From: Brevibacillus sp. JNUCC-41
GTDB taxonomy: Bacteria > Bacillota > Bacilli > Bacillales > DSM-1321
Assembly (NCBI RefSeq): GCF_014844095.1
Contig: NZ_CP062163.1
Location: 1-64,000 of the forward strand
Direction: 5' to 3'
Length of the DNA: 64,000 nucleotides
Positions 8,877-17,045 of the stretch are shown here, piece after piece (within the stretch, counting starts at the first letter, position 1; every line of letters starts with the position of its first letter). The translations under genes were made by a program, and so were the position numbers. The notes under the pieces were generated by a model. The model made no database searches, was not told where the DNA came from, and saw nothing but the letters and a program-made list of their open reading frames with translations.

Positions 8877-9274
8877 AATTGTTTTTTCATCTCCTTCGTG
8901 ACCGCATGTAAGAAGGCTCCTTCACTATTCGAAATTGCTCGTTGAATAGATCCGTAGCCTTTTGGTTTTATTTTTATGCCTTGTCTGTTATACCCGAATT
9001 CATTTAGATGGACCAATCGATAACGCTCTTTTGGTCCATTCCAACCCACCAATACCGATTTATACCCATTTTGGCTAGTTACTTTACCTATTACAATTTC
9101 ATCTTGAGAGGCCCCTGTATCTTTAAATGCCTCGAATTCATCGGAAACGGCTTTTGAAACCACATCCGCTCCAGCCATTAAGGCTTTATTGGACACTATG
9201 CTTAAAGCCTGTTCTGACAATTGATTTTGCAGTTTTTTATAAACGTCCTCGAACCCCTTAAATTCAACACTCAT
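8873..9274 (-). CDS. HK97 gp10-like head-tail/tail completion protein
   Basis: A 133-residue protein starting MSVEFKGFEDVYKKLQNQL, with VGWNGPKERYRLVHLNEFG, the typical core of HK97 gp10-family morphogenesis proteins. These act at the neck during joining of head and tail. The ATG overlaps the stop of the preceding connector gene (9271), and its end overlaps the start of the next gene, so the genes are translationally coupled. Confidence 0.85.
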   Translation of the reverse strand: MSVEFKGFEDVYKKLQNQLSEQALSIVSNKALMAGADVVSKAVSDEFEAFKDTGASQDEIVIGKVTSQNGYKSVLVGWNGPKERYRLVHLNEFGYNRQGIKIKPKGYGSIQRAISNSEGAFLHAVTKEMKKQL

Positions 9275-9687
9275 GTGATCACCGCCAAAAGAACGGTAAT
9301 AAAATCGTTATTAGTTAGGTTCGGGCGAACGTCAATCACGTTAAAACGAATATATTTACGTTCATCATCTATCATTTTTGAATAGCGATCATCCTCTAAC
9401 TCTGCGTAGTGTTCAGTGTCGGGAAAATACTCACCGAATGAATCGCGGATATTAATAGTCACGGCATTTTTCGTATTCATAAATTTTAGCTGCTGTTGTT
9501 CCTTGCCGGAATTGAGAATTTCGATATCTTTCATGCTTGCGCTGTACACTTCTGCAAAACACTCATATACCTGCACCAATGCTCCTTCGCCTGGCTCTGG
9601 GCCATTATTCGGGGCATATTGGTAAAAGCAAACAGGTGTCCTTAACTCACTGCTTCCGATTTTATTTGGGTTAAACTTGGGTTTCAT
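9271..9687 (-). CDS. Head closure protein / head-tail adaptor
   Basis: A 138-residue protein of the SPP1 gp16/phage head-tail adaptor kind: an ELRTPVCFYQ strand near the N-terminus, ECFAEVYSASMKDIE in the middle, and a closing strand with YIRFNVIDVRPNLTNND. It sits under the connector and plugs the filled capsid. GAGGGGG precedes the ATG; the start overlaps the end of the connector gene by 17 bp. Confidence 0.8.
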   Translation of the reverse strand: MKPKFNPNKIGSSELRTPVCFYQYAPNNGPEPGEGALVQVYECFAEVYSASMKDIEILNSGKEQQQLKFMNTKNAVTINIRDSFGEYFPDTEHYAELEDDRYSKMIDDERKYIRFNVIDVRPNLTNNDFITVLLAVIT

Positions 9688-9961
9688 CAGGATCCCCCTC
9701 GTATAAATCCAGAGCTAACCCTGTTATTTCACTAGCAAAATTTTCATCGAAATACTCCACGGCATCATTATAGGAATATCGCGCACGCTCAAAGACGAGT
9801 TCTCTCCCGCCTTCATGCGTAGCAATATCAAATTCTCCACACTTTCTTTTGATAGCCGCATATGAAAAGGACAACATTTTTTTGATATTGTCGTCCTCTT
9901 TCGAGTGTGAAATTTTCATGCGTTCTTTGAACTGTAAAAGCAATTCGTTAGTGATTTCCAA
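9671..9961 (-). CDS. Head-tail connector protein (gp6/gp15-like)
   Basis: A 96-residue, mostly helical protein with the pattern of phage gp6-like connectors (ERMKISHSKEDDNIKKML, then a segment on RCG and ARYSYNDAVEYF). It binds below the portal. The start is TTG at 9961, with TAGGTGA upstream at a normal distance. It lies between a small capsid-associated gene and the adaptor. Confidence 0.8.
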   Translation of the reverse strand: MEITNELLLQFKERMKISHSKEDDNIKKMLSFSYAAIKRKCGEFDIATHEGGRELVFERARYSYNDAVEYFDENFASEITGLALDLYEGDPDETQV

Positions 9962-9970
9962 TCAAATCAC

Positions 9971-10135
9971 CTACTTATCATCTTCTTTTTCTTCTACCCT
10001 ACTTAAAAAGGAGTTATCGAGATTCTGCTCAACCTCTTTAGCCCTTGTTACTTTCATTTCAATTTCTTGATTAGGTTCATAAACCTCATTCGTATGAATA
10101 TCCTTGAATGTTTTTAAGACTTTATATTTAGCCAT
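9971..10135 (-). CDS. Small phage protein downstream of capsid
   Basis: A 54-residue ORF starting MAKYKVLKTFKDIHTNEVY and ending with acidic SRVEEKEDDK. It begins 5 bp after the capsid stop codon, in the slot where many Gram-positive siphoviruses carry a short protein between capsid and connector. The sequence is charged and has no membrane segment. The family is unrecognised. Confidence 0.7.
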   Translation of the reverse strand: MAKYKVLKTFKDIHTNEVYEPNQEIEMKVTRAKEVEQNLDNSFLSRVEEKEDDK

Positions 10136-10139
10136 CTAA

Positions 10140-11288
10140 TCACCCTTCCGGAGTATTGATAGATAATGTGTAAATTGCTGCTGCTTTATTATCCTCAGCT
10201 TTACCAAAAGCGAATTGTTTGGCCGTGTATAGGTAGCAATCTTCCAAAGCAAGTGTTTGATCGAATTTATTAATTTGCACACCACCAGCTGTATAAGCAT
10301 CGTAACGGTTATTTACAAAAGCAATGACTTCCCCAGCCGTAGCAAATTCCGATTCTACAATACGCAAGTTAAAAGGTAAGGCTGTAACATACGTTCCGTT
10401 TGCATTTAAGAAAGTATATTGTGCTTTTACTTCCCAGGCATCAGTAGGGTTAACGACTAAAACAACTTTCCCTCCAACATTTACGGATTTATCGTTTGAT
10501 TTAGTGGATAGGTATTTCATTAATCCGGACAGTTCCTTCACAGTTGTTTGGGAATCAGCGAATGTAAGAGTTCCAGCCACTGCCTTTTTAGCGTGACCAG
10601 TAGTTTGGCTTACAGATGCCTCTAAATCACGAATCAAACCAATCGGTTGATCTTTAACTGGGCCTGCACCGTTGATAAATCCATCTTCCAAGGCCACGGC
10701 AAAAGTTTCGGTAATTTGAGTACGAACGTATGACTCAATCCAAGCCGGCCCAAATTTGTCTAAATCCTTAGGAAGCACAACAAATGCCGTCAGTTTAGAT
10801 TGTGTAACACTTTCTTCTCTGAAGGCAGCATCCAATTGACCTTTAATTTCACCGAATACTTTGCCCCATACGGCAGCGCCTGAAGGCTCAGACTTGATGA
10901 TTCGAGTTAAAAGACCTGCTTTTTGCAAATTGATTTCAGAAAGGAAAGGATGATCCGTCGTTAAATCTTCAAAAATACGATCAACAGTTGTTTCAGGAAG
11001 AATGATATCATCTGTAAATCCGTCAGATTGCACAACAGTATTGAAAAATTTTGTTTCTTCAGAAGTTAAAACATTCACGCCGCGAGTTGCTAAAATCGTT
11101 TGATCTGCATTTTGTGTTTGTACAGCGTGTGTAATTTGGGTTGTCAAGGAATTTACGAGTTCATCTTGCATGGTGTTCCAAGCTGCTTCCACTTGCTCGG
11201 GAGTTGAGCTCTCATTCTTCACCACTTGTGCATATGCTTTTTTAGCCTCATCGTAGGCTTTTGTATGATTATTTAATTTGATTGTCAT
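10140..11288 (-). CDS. Major capsid protein, HK97 fold
   Basis: A 382-residue protein. The first 90 residues are a helical, charged region like a scaffold or delta domain, followed by the shell domain with IILPETTVDRIFEDLTTDHP, VWGKVFGEIKGQLDAAFREE and GFINGAGPVKDQPIGLIRD, all typical of HK97-type capsids. It probably is cut by the neighbouring ClpP-like protease to remove the N-terminal scaffold; the cut site, likely just after residue 65 to 95, is inferred. GGAGG lies 7 bp before the ATG. Confidence 0.95.
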   Translation of the reverse strand: MTIKLNNHTKAYDEAKKAYAQVVKNESSTPEQVEAAWNTMQDELVNSLTTQITHAVQTQNADQTILATRGVNVLTSEETKFFNTVVQSDGFTDDIILPETTVDRIFEDLTTDHPFLSEINLQKAGLLTRIIKSEPSGAAVWGKVFGEIKGQLDAAFREESVTQSKLTAFVVLPKDLDKFGPAWIESYVRTQITETFAVALEDGFINGAGPVKDQPIGLIRDLEASVSQTTGHAKKAVAGTLTFADSQTTVKELSGLMKYLSTKSNDKSVNVGGKVVLVVNPTDAWEVKAQYTFLNANGTYVTALPFNLRIVESEFATAGEVIAFVNNRYDAYTAGGVQINKFDQTLALEDCYLYTAKQFAFGKAEDNKAAAIYTLSINTPEG

Positions 11289-11302
11289 TGTTTTTCCTCC
11301 AA

Positions 11303-12058
11303 TTAAAAAATGAACCCTCGTTTTTTCGCCACAGGCGCAGGTTCATTAGTTCGGTTTATATTCTCTTGAAGATTAGCCGTTACCTTAGCAACAATGCTGT
11401 CAATTTGTTTATCAGAAATTTGGACATTAGTCATTACGTTGCCTGACTTGTTCTTCATTTCTCTTGCTTTATCGATTACAGCTTGCGGCAAAAGGACACT
11501 ATCAATGGAATTTGTTAAAACAGGAATTTCCGTATCAAACATAATCTCGTCCACAAATCCATGAGCTGCAGCTGATTGTGCATTAAAAAATGTTTCTTCA
11601 TCCATCAATGTTGCAAGCTCTTCACGAGTTTTACCTGTTTTCAAGATATACGCATTTGCGATCCCTGTACTAAGCACTTCCAACATGTTTGCATTGTGTC
11701 TCATGGCATGTTGATCGCCTTGGGCGTAATTTGCAGCGTTATGAATCATCATATAACCAGTAGGAGCGATAAGAACTTTACCTTCATCACCAGCCATCGC
11801 AACAACTGAAGCAGCTGAAGCAGCAGCACCGACGATTTTTGTTGTTACTTGCCCTTGGTACTCCTTAAGTATCGTATATATCTCGCTGCCAGCATCCACA
11901 TGCCCACCTGGTGAATTAATAATCACATCGACTGGAGATGCATCGTTAGGCAAAGCATTGATTACATCATTAGGCGAAACAGATTCCATACCGTACCAGT
12001 CATACACTTCTTTATAGTCGTTGTTGATAATAACACCTTTAATGTGTATCTTCGTCAT
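11303..12058 (-). CDS. Prohead protease, ClpP-related
   Basis: About 251 residues from the chosen ATG at 12058, which has GGAGGTG 6 bp upstream; a GTG 9 bp further upstream is less well placed. ClpP-like fold: an INSPGGHVDAGSEIY segment, nucleophile Ser in AAASAASVVAMAG, and catalytic His in MMIHNA. The C-terminal region (from about 205) is a charged tail. It matures the capsid by cleaving the scaffold domain. It overlaps the end of the portal gene. Confidence 0.9.
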   Translation of the reverse strand: MTKIHIKGVIINNDYKEVYDWYGMESVSPNDVINALPNDASPVDVIINSPGGHVDAGSEIYTILKEYQGQVTTKIVGAAASAASVVAMAGDEGKVLIAPTGYMMIHNAANYAQGDQHAMRHNANMLEVLSTGIANAYILKTGKTREELATLMDEETFFNAQSAAAHGFVDEIMFDTEIPVLTNSIDSVLLPQAVIDKAREMKNKSGNVMTNVQISDKQIDSIVAKVTANLQENINRTNEPAPVAKKRGFIF

Positions 12059-13196
12059 TCTTTTCACCTCCTTTCACAGTTGAAGCACTTTGATAGTTCT
12101 TCGTGATTACATATTCATCTAGCTCAGGATTATCAGATCGTTCTTCACCGAAAAGCACTCGTACTTGATTTCGCGTGAATGCACCTGATGCAACCAGCTT
12201 ATCGACAGCTTCGGCGTTTTCGATGACTGCCTTTTCTTGAATGCCTTTGATATCAAATTTTTTACCTTCTTGATAATCCTTTTTGGTAATTAATTTCGCA
12301 TTCAACTCATCTTGGATTTTTTTTAATAATGGGCCAACGCAAAACTTTATATAGGCTTTCATCGACTTTTCTAAATCAGCCATCTCTCCATGAACAAGTG
12401 CCGTGGGAATACCCAGTATTTCAGCAACATCATTCGTAATAGATTTCTTCAACTTCGATAGGTCGTCAATGGAGGGACCTGCAACATCACCATCTGAAAT
12501 TTCGTTGTACTTAAATCCTTTCAATAAAGGAATAATGGCCACTGCATTGTTCTTTATTGAACTAAACACCCGATCAATGTATCCCTGCAGCTTATTTTGT
12601 TTCTTATCTTCCAATGATTGAGCCGTCTCAACCTCTACAGTCCCTCTGATTTGGTACCCGCGCATGGCGGCCTCCATCATTCGGCCGAATAATTCCCCGT
12701 AATCAGTAAATAAACCATCTAAGAACTTGGTCAATCTTTCATTGTTGTAATTTAAATAAATTACTTCATCCATTTTGAACGAACGTTTAAATTGATAGTT
12801 TTTGACCATAACCGATTCAAACGTATCGGGATACAAAGCAAGTTCATTTCTAATAAAGCTGTCAGCTATTAATAAATCGTCTGTGTCAGATAAAATTACA
12901 AGAACTTCATTTTCATGAATCAACTCGTAAATAAATCTTTGCCAGAAGTCTGCAGCTGATTGATCGGTATTAGGTCGTACATTAAGCAAGTAATCCCAAT
13001 CATCCCGAATCCGCTTGTTGTTTTCCATGATTCGAAAATCTGACTGTGAAATAGTTCTGCCGATGAAGTTAATACAAGTCTCTAATGCTACGGACTTTAA
13101 ATAAACTCGTTTCGATGCTTCCGTAACCCATTCAAAATCGAATGAAGATCCAATTTCACTATTACGTTTAAAAATATCAGCTAAGAATCCGATCAT
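12039..13196 (-). CDS. Portal protein, HK97 family
   Basis: About 385 residues starting at ATG 13196 (MIGFLADIFKRNSEIG), which has GAGAGGGGG upstream; an upstream in-frame ATG at 13220 lies too close to the terminase stop. The motifs LETCINFIGRTISQSDF, DEVIYLNYNNERL and a conserved GIPTALVHGEMADLEKSM region mark the HK97-type portal. It forms the dodecameric channel for DNA packaging at one vertex. It overlaps the protease gene by 20 bp. Confidence 0.95.
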   Translation of the reverse strand: MIGFLADIFKRNSEIGSSFDFEWVTEASKRVYLKSVALETCINFIGRTISQSDFRIMENNKRIRDDWDYLLNVRPNTDQSAADFWQRFIYELIHENEVLVILSDTDDLLIADSFIRNELALYPDTFESVMVKNYQFKRSFKMDEVIYLNYNNERLTKFLDGLFTDYGELFGRMMEAAMRGYQIRGTVEVETAQSLEDKKQNKLQGYIDRVFSSIKNNAVAIIPLLKGFKYNEISDGDVAGPSIDDLSKLKKSITNDVAEILGIPTALVHGEMADLEKSMKAYIKFCVGPLLKKIQDELNAKLITKKDYQEGKKFDIKGIQEKAVIENAEAVDKLVASGAFTRNQVRVLFGEERSDNPELDEYVITKNYQSASTVKGGEKNDEDTH

Positions 13197-13221
13197 TCTC
13201 ACCCCCTCTCTATAGGTCAAG

Positions 13222-14874
13222 TTAGAAATTCAAACTTTCTAAAATATCTAACGCTCCCCCTATATCTATTTCTTCGAGTTCATCAGCTTGCCAAAGAGCA
13301 TATACAAAAGCTGAAAATCCATCAGTCTTTCTCTTCACTTCATCTTTTTTGACAAAATCTTTATTACCATCATTTTTAATTTTTACAACAATGTTATTTG
13401 TGTTCCACCTCATCAATGGATTGTCACCAAAAATAATACGCTTTTGGGCAAAGAGCATTTCAATTCTAGGAGCAAGCTTTGCATAGATGGCATGAGGGTT
13501 TTGTATATATAAAACTTTAAACCCCGCTTGTTCTAGTGCTTGTTTTACAATATCTAGACGGAAGGTATCACCAACAATGGTATTTAGTCCATATTTCTCT
13601 CTCATTTCACAAAAGTAATTGACCATATAACTGATATTAATAACGGGCTCATCCAATAACGTAATTAACCCCTGTTCTTCCCACTCAAATATTGGAGGTT
13701 TTAAATTTGCTTCTTTGATAAATTCACGCCTTGCAAATTGATGACTTTCCCAAATATAATTATCGCCATCCTTAAATAAAACGCCGCATGCTGTAAAATC
13801 TTTAATAAATGAAAAATCAATTGCACCTATACACATTTTGTTTTGCAATCTTTCGTATGGAATAGGTCTATTAGTTGCTTCAATATCTTCCCAAGAAGCA
13901 ACCTTAACCGTATTATTTTGTTGGGGGAGATTCATCCTTTTCGCCATAAACTCAGGGCGCCCAGAGGGGTCATCCTCCAGGTCCAAATATTCATCCATAA
14001 TTGTGTCAAATAACTCTTCGGCATAAGGACTTCTTGGCTGACTAAACATAGGATTAGCCTTTTCCCATAACTCCGGATTTTCGACTTCATCCTTACTATC
14101 CAATTTGCAAATGAAAACAAAACGGTTCTTACGCATGCTGCCGCCTTTTAATATTTCAACACACTGCTCAATAAATCTATCGAAAAAACCACCACGGACA
14201 TGACCGTTGGTGGAAATATAAATTCTCCTTCTATGTTTTACTTTACCTAATCCTGAGCTTAGCGTATTTATGAGTTTTGTATCTTCGTAAATATGCCACT
14301 CATCAAAAATCAAACACCCAGGGCGGCCACCATCTTTTGTGTCTGCATTGGATGTTCGAAACTTGAATTCAGCAAGAGCAGCTTTACCTGTAATCTTCGT
14401 CTTGGTCCAGGAAAAGAAGTTCTTCATGAAGTTCTTGTTCTTCTCTTTCATGTTATATATTTCTTTTACAGACGTTTCCGCTTGATCTTCACTGTTGGCC
14501 ACAACATCTACGTTATATCCTTCTATTCCATGACCGGGACTGATGAAGTAATCAGCAAGCCCAGAAATCAGACCATTCTTTCCATTTCCGCGAGCAATAA
14601 CAATCACAATATCTTTATAAAATAGTTTGTCGCGTTCTTTATATTTAAGGAATATGAATGCAATAATAAACTTTTGAAAAAGTTCTAATTTGAAGTACCA
14701 TTTTTCAATGTAATTAATGCATTGATCAATTTGCCTTTCATCGAAATATATATCGTCTCGATTAAGCACTTCAGTTTCCAACTGATTTATTAATTCAATA
14801 CGTTCTTGATTAAAAATAATGCGGCCTTCACGCCATGCCTCAATATAAGCATTGACATACTTTTGATTAATCAA
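13222..14874 (-). CDS. Terminase large subunit
   Basis: A 550-residue packaging motor. ATPase domain: a Walker A-like VIARGNGKNG at about 90, and Walker B CLIFDEWH at about 190, with coupling motif in YISTNGH. The nuclease domain starts near 335 (IGAIDFSFIKDFTACG) and has further acidic residues in TIVGDTF and near the C-terminus. This is the YmfN/HK97-like terminase family that works with a P27-type small subunit and an HNH protein. The start codon overlaps the small subunit stop by 4 bp. Confidence 0.95.
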   Translation of the reverse strand: MINQKYVNAYIEAWREGRIIFNQERIELINQLETEVLNRDDIYFDERQIDQCINYIEKWYFKLELFQKFIIAFIFLKYKERDKLFYKDIVIVIARGNGKNGLISGLADYFISPGHGIEGYNVDVVANSEDQAETSVKEIYNMKEKNKNFMKNFFSWTKTKITGKAALAEFKFRTSNADTKDGGRPGCLIFDEWHIYEDTKLINTLSSGLGKVKHRRRIYISTNGHVRGGFFDRFIEQCVEILKGGSMRKNRFVFICKLDSKDEVENPELWEKANPMFSQPRSPYAEELFDTIMDEYLDLEDDPSGRPEFMAKRMNLPQQNNTVKVASWEDIEATNRPIPYERLQNKMCIGAIDFSFIKDFTACGVLFKDGDNYIWESHQFARREFIKEANLKPPIFEWEEQGLITLLDEPVINISYMVNYFCEMREKYGLNTIVGDTFRLDIVKQALEQAGFKVLYIQNPHAIYAKLAPRIEMLFAQKRIIFGDNPLMRWNTNNIVVKIKNDGNKDFVKKDEVKRKTDGFSAFVYALWQADELEEIDIGGALDILESLNF

Positions 14875-15212
14875 TATAGATCACTGACATTAGGTTCGTC
14901 ATTATCCTTCTCTTCATCCTCTGTTATAGCTGGCGCATCCATCATTTCAAATTTAATCGATTTTTCAAGAGCAATTAGGGTTTTTGTGAGCTTATTTAAC
15001 TCGTTTAATGCAGGATTTGTTTTAATGAATTCTTGACTTGCATTAATGGTCGTCATCATGACGCCGTCTTTATTGATTACACTTTGAAGTTTCCTAATTT
15101 GCTTAACAATGGCTATATAACGCTTAACTTTATCAACTTCAATTAAATCGTCACAATTAATTCTCATCATCAACTGTTTTTCCATATTCGATATTTTTAC
15201 CGTTCCGCTCAC
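14871..15212 (-). CDS. Terminase small subunit, P27 family
   Basis: A 113-residue helical protein with the P27-type pattern: a VKRYIAIVKQIRKLQ helix, a GVMMTTINASQEFIKTNPAL segment and a later LTKTLIALEKS helix, then an acidic tail ending EPNVSDLY. It recognises the packaging site and loads the large subunit. It is located between the large subunit and the HNH gene, the standard order for cos-type HK97-like phages. Confidence 0.85.
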   Translation of the reverse strand: MSGTVKISNMEKQLMMRINCDDLIEVDKVKRYIAIVKQIRKLQSVINKDGVMMTTINASQEFIKTNPALNELNKLTKTLIALEKSIKFEMMDAPAITEDEEKDNDEPNVSDLY

Positions 15213-15261
15213 AAAAACCCCCCTCTCTTTTTTAACCCCCTAATATAGCAGGCAGTTTTTC

Positions 15262-15305
15262 CGATTTTTTTGGACAGCAGGGCCCCCTCCCCGGTCCCCT
15301 GTAAA
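15262..15305. other. Candidate cos site region
   Basis: A short, strongly GC-rich block (GGGCCCCCTCCCCGGTCCCC) stands out in AT-rich DNA between the small terminase and HNH genes. In HK97-like phages of Gram-positive hosts with adjacent HNH and terminase genes, cos lies here. This is supported by position and composition only; cut positions cannot be read. Confidence 0.4.
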
Positions 15306-15307
15306 AA

Positions 15308-15339
15308 ATAAAAAAGCCCTCCCTTCGACCCGGGGGGTG
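15308..15339 (-). terminator. Possible terminator after the HNH gene
   Basis: On the minus strand a C-rich arm, loop GTCGAA, and GGGAGGGC are followed by TTTTTT immediately after the HNH stop. The stem is imperfect. Confidence 0.45.
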
Positions 15340-15669
15340 TTACCACATTTCATCATCCCAACGTTTCTTTTTCTGTTCACCAAATACACGATCATGCATC
15401 TTGTTATGACAGTTCAGGCATAAGGTTGTCAGGTTATCCAACACCAATGCCAGTTGCGGATAATCTTCAATCTCGTACTTGTGATGGACGTTGAGCTCCA
15501 CACTCTTACGTTCACCTTCAACCTTCTTAGAATCCACATGCACTCGACCTTCACGCTTGCACTGTTGGCACTCACGATTGTCTCTATCCAATGCCTGCTG
15601 CCTTAGCTTGTTCCAGTCACCTGTCCTATAGAACTTCTTCTTCTGTTCATCTGTTTTGTACTCTGCCAA
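15340..15669 (-). CDS. HNH endonuclease, packaging-associated
   Basis: A 109-residue protein with a zinc-binding pair CQQCKRE near 38 and CLNCHNKMH near the C-terminus, and an HNH core in LNVHHKYEIEDYPQL plus DNLTTLCLNCHN. Such proteins beside terminase genes are needed for specific cos cleavage in HK97-type phages. The start is TTG at 15669 (AGGAG about 11 bp upstream); no ATG is available before the zinc pair. It is the first gene of the late cluster. Confidence 0.9.
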   Translation of the reverse strand: MAEYKTDEQKKKFYRTGDWNKLRQQALDRDNRECQQCKREGRVHVDSKKVEGERKSVELNVHHKYEIEDYPQLALVLDNLTTLCLNCHNKMHDRVFGEQKKKRWDDEMW

Positions 15670-15876
15670 GCTAGAAACAACTCCTAATCATTCGCTTGTA
15701 AATGCTTTTACTTCTTAGCATCCTTATCACTCTTGTTGTTATAGTGAGCTTGCTTACCCATGAAATATCACAATCATAATAGGCCCTAGACCTCCCCTAC
15801 TATCTTAATAAAGATGGCTTTTCAATGAACCCTAACCTATAATTAGTCTGATACTCTACAACATAAGGAGACAACA
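15670..15876. other. Intergenic region with divergent start signals
   Basis: About 200 bp between the late cluster and a plus-strand membrane gene. A TATAAT at 15838 to 15843 may be the -10 box for the plus-strand gene; no convincing -35 is visible. A 17-codon minus-strand ORF starting near 15760 (MGKQAHYNNKSDKDAKK) is too short to call. Confidence 0.35.
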
Positions 15877-16347
15877 ATGTATATCTGGAATATTAACAAA
15901 CTCGTCATGGCAATACAGGAAGGAACGATTACTGACAAACAAAAGAAAAGTTACAGTATAATTTTTTGGGTAATAGTTGCTCTTTCAGTGCTTGCACTTC
16001 CTGTAGTTTATAACCCTTCATCTATGAATAGATATGATGTTATTGATTTTATTTTGACTTCAATTATCGATGTAATTGCAATCTTTCTGTTAATCATTAT
16101 TTATAAAAAGAGAAGTAGAAAAGATTTAGATTTTTTCTTACCTTTCTTTAGCTTAACGATTCCATTATTTTTACGTAGCATCTTATGGTCAATACCTTTA
16201 TTTATCATCAGTTATACATATATTGAACTTTTCGCTCCTTATCATTCTTTGGATGAAACTAATCTAATCGATATAATTATGTTTGCGATAGTCGGTATTG
16301 CTATTAACATAATGAATGTTCATTACTTTAAAAAGATATATAACTAA
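15877..16347 (+). CDS. Membrane protein of unknown function (prophage cargo)
   Basis: A 156-residue protein with four predicted membrane segments at about 25 to 45, 55 to 77, 90 to 112 and 130 to 148, and a basic cytoplasmic loop KKRSRKD between the second and third. AAGGAG lies 7 bp before the ATG. It is on the plus strand, opposite to the surrounding late genes, which suggests independent expression in the lysogen. I do not recognise the family. Confidence 0.7.
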   Translation: MYIWNINKLVMAIQEGTITDKQKKSYSIIFWVIVALSVLALPVVYNPSSMNRYDVIDFILTSIIDVIAIFLLIIIYKKRSRKDLDFFLPFFSLTIPLFLRSILWSIPLFIISYTYIELFAPYHSLDETNLIDIIMFAIVGIAINIMNVHYFKKIYN

Positions 16348-16396
16348 GCACCTGCACCATTATACAAGTTAAATCCATTATTGAAGGTGATCAGCA

Positions 16397-16573
16397 TTGA
16401 CTGAAGAAAAATACAACGGCTATGATACATCCATTGTTTACGACTATAAAGACCACCCTGATATTAAGAGTGGTCGATGTGATAATTGTGATAAAGCCCA
16501 GTTTAAAAGTTCCGTTAAGGACTATGTCTATATTCGTGAGTGTCGCAATTGTGGCATGAAGAAAAGTATCTGA
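16397..16573 (+). CDS. Small zinc-ribbon phage protein
   Basis: A 58-residue ORF with a TTG start at 16397; GAAGGTGA lies 6 bp upstream. It contains two CxxC pairs, CDNC near residue 32 and CRNC near 49, spaced like a zinc ribbon. It starts 50 bp after the membrane gene on the same strand. Its function is unknown; small zinc ribbons of this kind are common near phage late regulators. Confidence 0.6.
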   Translation: MTEEKYNGYDTSIVYDYKDHPDIKSGRCDNCDKAQFKSSVKDYVYIRECRNCGMKKSI

Positions 16574-16592
16574 CCCTTTGATGGATCGTTTT

Positions 16593-16784
16593 TTATTTCC
16601 CTCTCACTCTGCCCCTAACCTTCTTATACGTATCACGATGCATGCCCATGATAAATTCCCAATCTTGATTGCTTATATATTCTTTCTTCTTAGGCTTGGT
16701 TTCAGGTTTACTCTGCTTGCTGCCTCTTCTAAGTTGATTAAATTTCTGAATATCCGATTTAGATAAATGGTCAGCAAACTTCAT
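16593..16784 (-). CDS. Small basic phage protein
   Basis: A 63-residue protein starting MKFADHLSKSDIQKFNQLRR, then a Lys-rich linker (KPETKPKKKEY) and a C-terminal WEFIMGMHRDTYKKVRGRV segment. An ATG 9 bp further upstream abuts the ribosome binding site AAGAAGG, so the ATG at 16784 is preferred. The helical, strongly basic sequence suggests nucleic acid binding, but the family is not recognised. Confidence 0.65.
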   Translation of the reverse strand: MKFADHLSKSDIQKFNQLRRGSKQSKPETKPKKKEYISNQDWEFIMGMHRDTYKKVRGRVRGK

Positions 16785-16892
16785 CTTGATCATCCTTCTT
16801 AAATTAATAAATGACAGTTCAGAGGGTTTTCTTTATATATTTTCTTTAAAGATTTTCTTTAGGAATTTTGCTCTAATGAAGGAAAAAATTTT

Positions 16893-16988
16893 AGAGTACT
16901 GCAATTGGAGTACTCTAGCGTACTGCAATTAGAGTACTCTGGCGTACTGCAACTGGAGTACTCTGCGACCGTACTGCAATTGGAGTAC
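16893..16988. repeat. Four tandem 18-bp near-palindromes (iteron or operator array)
   Basis: Copies at 16896, 16920, 16944 and 16971 have the form GTACTGCAATTGGAGTAC with one or no changes. Each is almost its own reverse complement (GTACT and AGTAC arms around CAATTG). Starts are 24, 24 and 27 bp apart, near two helical turns. The first copy extends to a 24-bp palindrome with arms AGAGTACT and AGTACTCT. No gene overlaps it. It could bind a dimeric regulator cooperatively or serve as a replication or partition site. Confidence 0.85.
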
Positions 16989-17015
16989 GGAACATTCGTT
17001 TGTAGGTTTTTGCAA

Positions 17016-17043
17016 TAAAAAAAGCACTCATTGAATGAATGCT
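17016..17043 (-). terminator. Rho-independent terminator
   Basis: On the minus strand AGCATTCATT and AATGAGTGCT arms are followed by a run of seven T, right after the stop codon of the membrane gene at 17046. Confidence 0.8.
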
Positions 17044-17045
17044 GG

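Noticed and set aside
16893..16988. Considered as a CRISPR array
   Set aside because: The units are palindromic with 6 to 9 bp between them, far too short for spacers.
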